NCBI GenBank assembly: GCA_963573305.1
Contig: OY754328.1
Coordinates: 42,895,822 to 42,959,821 of the forward strand
Origin: Pyrrhosoma nymphula
Taxonomy: Eukaryota; Arthropoda; Insecta; Odonata; Coenagrionidae
DNA length: 64,000 nt
Direction: 5' to 3'
The position numbers were made by a program, and so were the translations under genes. Below the pieces are notes generated by a model. The model searched no databases and had not been told where the DNA came from. It saw only the letters and a program-made list of their open reading frames with translations. Within the stretch, counting starts at the first letter, position 1, and every line of letters starts with the position of its first letter. Positions 59,254 through 64,000 of the stretch are shown one piece after another.

Positions 59254-59793
59254 TACTCTTTAAAACATTAAAATGTTAATGCAAAATTTCTTCATCGTAC
59301 TCATTTAATACTTTGTTTAATGCTTCTTTAGTATTATGTAATGGGATGATTATGTATGTGTATGTTCATTATAATTTTAAAACACTTGTTGAGTGATAAC
59401 TTATTTGAGAATTTTTTTTTCTTTCAGGTGAGCAACTTACCCAATGTGTACCTTCGTGTCAAACAGTCCTGTCGTAAGTAAGCCCCTAAATCTAAGCCAC
59501 CAATATCTCAATTTCCAAAAATATTCCCCGATTCTGACCATAATGCCCTTTTTTCAAATTCTGGTAGGTATATTATTTTATCATTGAAAAATTAAATTTG
59601 ATTTTGTCGCAGGGGTAGACGACAGGGTGGGTATGATCTATGCACTAAAATGGCAAGGCCGACACAGAAATAAGACTCAATTTTAATTTTAATTCATGGC
59701 TTTTACATGACTTGACTATTAATATAGGTGGGTTGATTGCACTTACAACTGCCTGGGTGAACCCCTGGCCTGGGAAGGAACTTGTACAGGTGG
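59254..59793. other. AT-rich non-coding DNA, nothing recognised
   Basis: No gene or repeat seen. Confidence 0.5.
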
Positions 59794-60019
59794 GTGGATT
59801 CCGGGTGACAGGAATGGGGCTCCAAGCAGCGAGGGATGTCAGTGAAGCGATGAACGGGGTCACGTCTCGCGTAACCATCCTAAGGGCACGCTCATCGCCC
59901 GTCTTTGTGGATTCCGGGTGACAGGAAGGGCGGGTTAGGGCAGCGCCGAATATCGGCGAACGATTATCCTGGTCACAACTCCCAAAGGCACCCTCATCGC
60001 CGGTCATCTTACGATAACC
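59794..60019 (+). repeat. Degenerate 113-bp tandem repeat, GC-rich
   Basis: Units start at 59794 and 59907 with GTGGATTCCGGGTGACAGGA and share further blocks such as GGTCAC, GGCACSCTCATCGCC and GTC-TT. A third, weaker unit may follow to about 60110. Confidence 0.7.
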
Positions 60020-60117
60020 CAGCCGGGAAGTCAGCGAATCGAACTGCGTGGTCACCTTGCCGATAACCTAGCCGTAGTGTACGCACCCCGAGTGGTTACC
60101 TTACGGAAACCGTGCCG

Positions 60118-60151
60118 ACTGCCTCCAGGCAAGAACGTTTTCCCTTTTATA
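60118..60151 (-). promoter_or_regulatory. Minus-strand TATA box with initiator
   Basis: TATAAAAGGG (minus strand, 60142-60151) is followed 30 bases downstream by CAGTCGG, whose CAGT (60118-60121) fits an arthropod-type initiator. Transcription would run into the 113-bp repeats. It could be the promoter of an LTR or of a non-coding unit; no LTR ends or coding region are found. Confidence 0.35.
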
Positions 60152-63100
60152 TGCTTGGGAAGGGTAAGGGATGAGGTAAGAAAGGAGTGGTCCTCGCCAG
60201 CTTCCCACGATTTTCTGGGCCACCTTCTTATCAGGAGCCCTGGCCTCCATCCGGAGCGTGCACTATGGCATCATGGCGCGGTATTTACTGCTGACTCCGC
60301 AGCACTAAGAAATTTTCCCCGTCCCCGTCGAGAAAGGGTTAGGAGTCATGTCTGCGATATTCATTTGGAGTCATTGTTCTTCATTGCGCGAGCATAAACT
60401 GAACGTCATCAATAGCATTATTCTTCCCAATGCATTGAAAGAAATATGACCTGTTTTGAATATCCCATTCTTTATTATTTTGTTTGATATAAAAATTTAT
60501 GTTCCAAACACAGGTATACAATGGTGTAGTGAAATGATAAATTATTTCAACATTAATGCAAATAATAATGGTGAAATCGTTTATCATCGATTACTATTGG
60601 ATGCTACCAAATATTACTGCTCTACGAAAAGCCATTCCATCATTGAAATTATATTTAAGTAATTTGAGCATATGGCTTAATGTATAAATACTCTAAATTG
60701 GAATTGTTTCACTGATGTATCCTTTAATTTTAACTCAACCTTGTAATCATTCACGAATGCTGACCTATTCCCTGAACATCCATGAACATTCCCTTCCAGA
60801 ACCTCTTTATTTCCTTGTTCACTTTTCGGTGAGCGGTCGGAAAATTAAAAAAAAAACTGACTAATCTTTTACCTCGTAATTTCTCAGGAATTTCGTTATA
60901 ATTTTATAACATTTGTATATCATCATGTTACCTTCTCGGCTATGGGACACAACGTAGTTTAAACTCTGACGAATGGTCCAGATTTAATCGGAGTTAGAAG
61001 CGCCGGAAAGGTTTTTATTTCAAATGAAAAGAGATTTAATGATGAAATTATTTCACATGGCTTGACAGTTTCCCCTGTTAGTGGGGGGGGGGGGAGAGCG
61101 GGAGGAAATTGAATATTGAGGATTCCCTTCGGTGATTCCCACTGATTAGGCTTCGCGAATGGCAATTCGGAAGCCGTAAGCTCTGGTGTCGCCGCCACCG
61201 TGACAGGCTCGAATGACACTCGCTCACATTGTCATCAAGGCAGTGGGGGATGCTGTGGGGAATGGGGGAGGGAGATTAAGCCCCCTCTCCCCCTATCTCC
61301 CTCCCACGACCCCCTCTCTCCTCCCACCCCCTCCACAATTATTTGCCAACCCCTTCGAATCCCTCGCGTCCCTTGCTATTAAGTCATCATTCATCAACCC
61401 CTGAAATATAAAAGCGACGAGCGTTGATAATTCGAGATCCTTAATCGTCCACAGTCGAATTTTTAGACCGAAATGAACGGAGAATGTTCTCGAGTCTCAT
61501 TCTTCCGCATTAAGTTCGTGCTCCACTCTGAGCGGAACTTAATGCGGTGATGAAAAGGAAAAAATATTAATTTCGCCGTCGCGGGAGAGGAGGGGTGCTT
61601 TTCCCCGCTTTGCTTACGCCCTCGTGAGCGACATAAAAAACAGGCTCCTTAATCTCTTTCTCCACTTTTCGTGTCTTTTGTTGATGTGTCGTTTGCAAGA
61701 GGGGGCAAGTTTTTTTCCACGCGTTCTCGAAAATGCTTGAGGTTAAGAACTCGCACATTGTCTTGTTCAAGAAAAATGCTGATAGTATGGTGAGAGGGGA
61801 GGCAGTAAAATGGGTTATTTTCCCGGAAGTAATAACATTATTTTATTCCTTCGCGCGCAAATAGGTCTTGAAGCAGGAAAATGAGTACACTTTAATAAAA
61901 CTCCTTAACCAATTTAGACACCACTATAGAATCATACAAATAGTGCTCGTTTTCCTTGAACATTTTCCATGCATAACAAGTAATAGACATCCACTCATTT
62001 TCAAGAGTTGAATATTTTACTACCACGAATACGAGCTCATTGCGAGGAAAACATTTATTTTATTAAACCATAGATTGGATCCCCATGCTTAACACTTATT
62101 GGAAAAACCATGAACCGTTAAATTATGGATTAAAGTGATAACCGATGTGCTCTTTATTCATTTCGTGCGCTAAAAAGGCAATCTCACATTCTCTGCCTTA
62201 ATGTATCATATCTCTTGCCATCATAATGAAGTAAATATATCCACTTTATTTTATTTCACTAATTTTAAATTTTAACGACACTGATTTTCCATTATTCTGT
62301 AACCATAATAGTACGCTATCAATACATAGTTCACAGCGAGTTACAGCTTTAATTGAAAAAGCTTGAATAATGGTTGTAGTTAAATAAAATCGTTTCATTT
62401 AAGTAAGAGCCTTACACATATTATTCACATCAAAACGATGAAAAATACATATTATTAATTTGGAAATTTTATTCCTTCATACGATGAGGACCAAGGGGAT
62501 ACCCCTGTCCAACTGATAAGAGTCTTCCCTAGATAACATAAATCAATGAAATCAAGCATCAGTAGCCGTTATTTTCAGATATTCCACGATTACCACTTTA
62601 TAAAAAATGCAGGCACATAAGTGAAATGCTAAAAGAATATATATTTTGAGAAAAATATATTTTAAACTCGTCACGTTAGCAAAGGAAAAGTCCGTCAGTA
62701 ACTAATGAAGAGGTTAGTCAAAGAGGATTAACGTATCCTTACACTCTCACCAATGAAGAGCTTTTTTGTAGCTGATGGTATTAATAAAAAAAGCAAAAAA
62801 AGCCGAGCTTGCACAATCAGTGTTTAGCACGGATGTCAATTGAGTTTTCGCAAGATATTTTTCACGTTTTACTTTTCTGATGAACGCGTCCTCTCCGCAG
62901 CGTCTGCGTCCTGTTTGAAGATCCCTCCTCGAACTCCTCGACCACTTCACGCCTTCTCCAGCGATTAGGCCGCACGTATAAGCTGCGAAAGCGAAACCTC
63001 TGGACCCGCTCTCTTCTTCATTGCAAGATTGGGGAGGGTCCGGGGAGGAGAAGGGGGGGGATTGCGGTGGTTAAGGGATGATCCTAGCCACGGCTGCTGG

Positions 63101-64000
63101 AGAAACGCTAGCTTCATATCCCCATTTCACTCCTTCCATAAAGTGTTGAATAATATGTATATCCCCACCACATCTCCCTTTTTGTGGTATTTTCTAAATT
63201 AACGCATACGATTCCCATTTAGAAGTTCTTCATCAATAATCCTTAAAACCTGAACAACTGAGCATCTCCTTCGTTTGTGCAAGCTTCATTAGAATGGTAC
63301 GACATTTTTGTTTGCTTTTTTTGTATTTCTATTTTATACCGCGCTCGTCTTATATATATTATTTATAATTTTCTTCTTGAGAAATTACTTTATGACGTTC
63401 CTTTACATCCAGATCAAAATAATGTGTCTCACTTGTCACTGGCCAGCACCGTGACAAATAAACAACATTTTGCATTTGCTTCCTTCTCGACTTTGATTGT
63501 ATGTCTACTCCAGCTTATGCATGGCACATCACTCACAGGATTTTTCATGGGGGTAAGCTACGTCGAGCATACTTGGCAGTTTTTCCATTATCTTTCCCGT
63601 CAGATCCTCGTTTTAAATTTTATTGAAGAAATATAAAGTTTTATATGCAGTAATAATGCAAATAAAAAGGTGGTAAAATGTTGAGAAATGATGATGATGA
63701 TAATAAAAATTAATATCTATATAGTATTTAGCTATTTTTCTTTATGAATGTGCAAACTAATCATTTTCCTCTATTTTATTTTTATTGTATTGGATTTTGA
63801 CTCTCTCTCTCTTGTATTTAAATGTAAAAATGTTCATTTACAACATTCAAGACTCGATTGCTATTACAAATTAATACCATAGAGGGCGAACCTTAAATTC
63901 TGTCTAAAAAAAAAGAAAAACTGTAAATTGTAATCTGTTATTTATTATATTTTATTTATTCATTACCTGATATAACTACTCAAAGATTTATTGCTCAATA
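60152..64000. other. Non-coding DNA, nothing recognised
   Basis: GC-rich to about 60400, then AT-rich. A run of 12 G is at 61083-61094 and pyrimidine-rich sequence at 61275-61340. A TGATGATGATGA microsatellite is near 63689-63700. No gene or transposon end recognised. Confidence 0.5.

Noticed and set aside
1..64000. CRISPR array, operon or prokaryotic gene cluster
   Set aside because: No regularly spaced short repeats, no dense coding and no ribosome-binding sites; the content is plainly eukaryotic.

Overview
This is a repeat-dense, AT-rich piece of an animal nuclear genome, most likely an arthropod and probably an insect. Reasons: no open reading frame is longer than about 180 codons; there are no operons or ribosome-binding sites; and the recognisable content is eukaryotic transposon debris (LINEs, a Penelope-like element, hAT, mariner, MITEs, tRNA- and 5S-derived SINEs, a possible mini-Helitron). 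The 3' end of one LINE family, with a short ATGTAG-type tail (about 46985-47060), is of a kind I associate with insects. The species cannot be fixed from the sequence. I found no host protein-coding gene or complete host RNA gene that I could support; the longest ORFs are shadows of purine- or GC-rich tracts.

Layout. 0.7-2.7 kb: G-rich and GC-rich tracts. 2.7-4.2 kb: 5'-truncated LINE with a recognisable reverse transcriptase. 5.7-6.7 kb: tRNA-like SINE, LINE 3' scrap, and a 5S rRNA-derived SINE with a perfect 13-bp target-site duplication (TSD). 9.9-11.7 kb: two LINE remnants. 14.44-16.87 kb: a complete non-autonomous hAT element with a perfect 8-bp TSD, carrying five ~161-bp tandem units and two strong hairpins. 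18.1-22.6 kb: LINE and mariner remnants and a composite locus with an inverted hammerhead-like pair, a tRNA-Lys scrap and a 50-bp direct repeat. 22.6-25.9 kb: purine-rich tracts. 25.9-33.5 kb: LINE scraps, a second hammerhead-like pair, a Penelope-like GIY-YIG remnant, a MITE with a near-perfect 8-bp TSD, and an 86-bp foldback. 37.8-44.7 kb: two ~560-bp copies of a TTAA-flanked MITE on either side of a long purine tract. 47.0-47.7 kb: another LINE. 51.2 kb: a 144-bp near-perfect foldback built on the same hammerhead-like motif. 54.57-55.01 kb: a MITE with CATG-starting inverted repeats and a perfect 8-bp TSD. 57.1 kb: tRNA-derived SINE. 59.1 kb: possible mini-Helitron. 59.7-60.4 kb: GC-rich tandem repeat with a minus-strand TATA/initiator pair.

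Taken together the window looks like intergenic or long intronic DNA. All eleven coding retroelement and mariner remnants that I could orient lie on the minus strand. That would fit a long intron of a plus-strand gene, but this is inference. The most interesting items are the hAT element with its tandem cargo, the 5S-derived SINE, the CATG MITE, and the three inverted hammerhead-ribozyme-like pairs.
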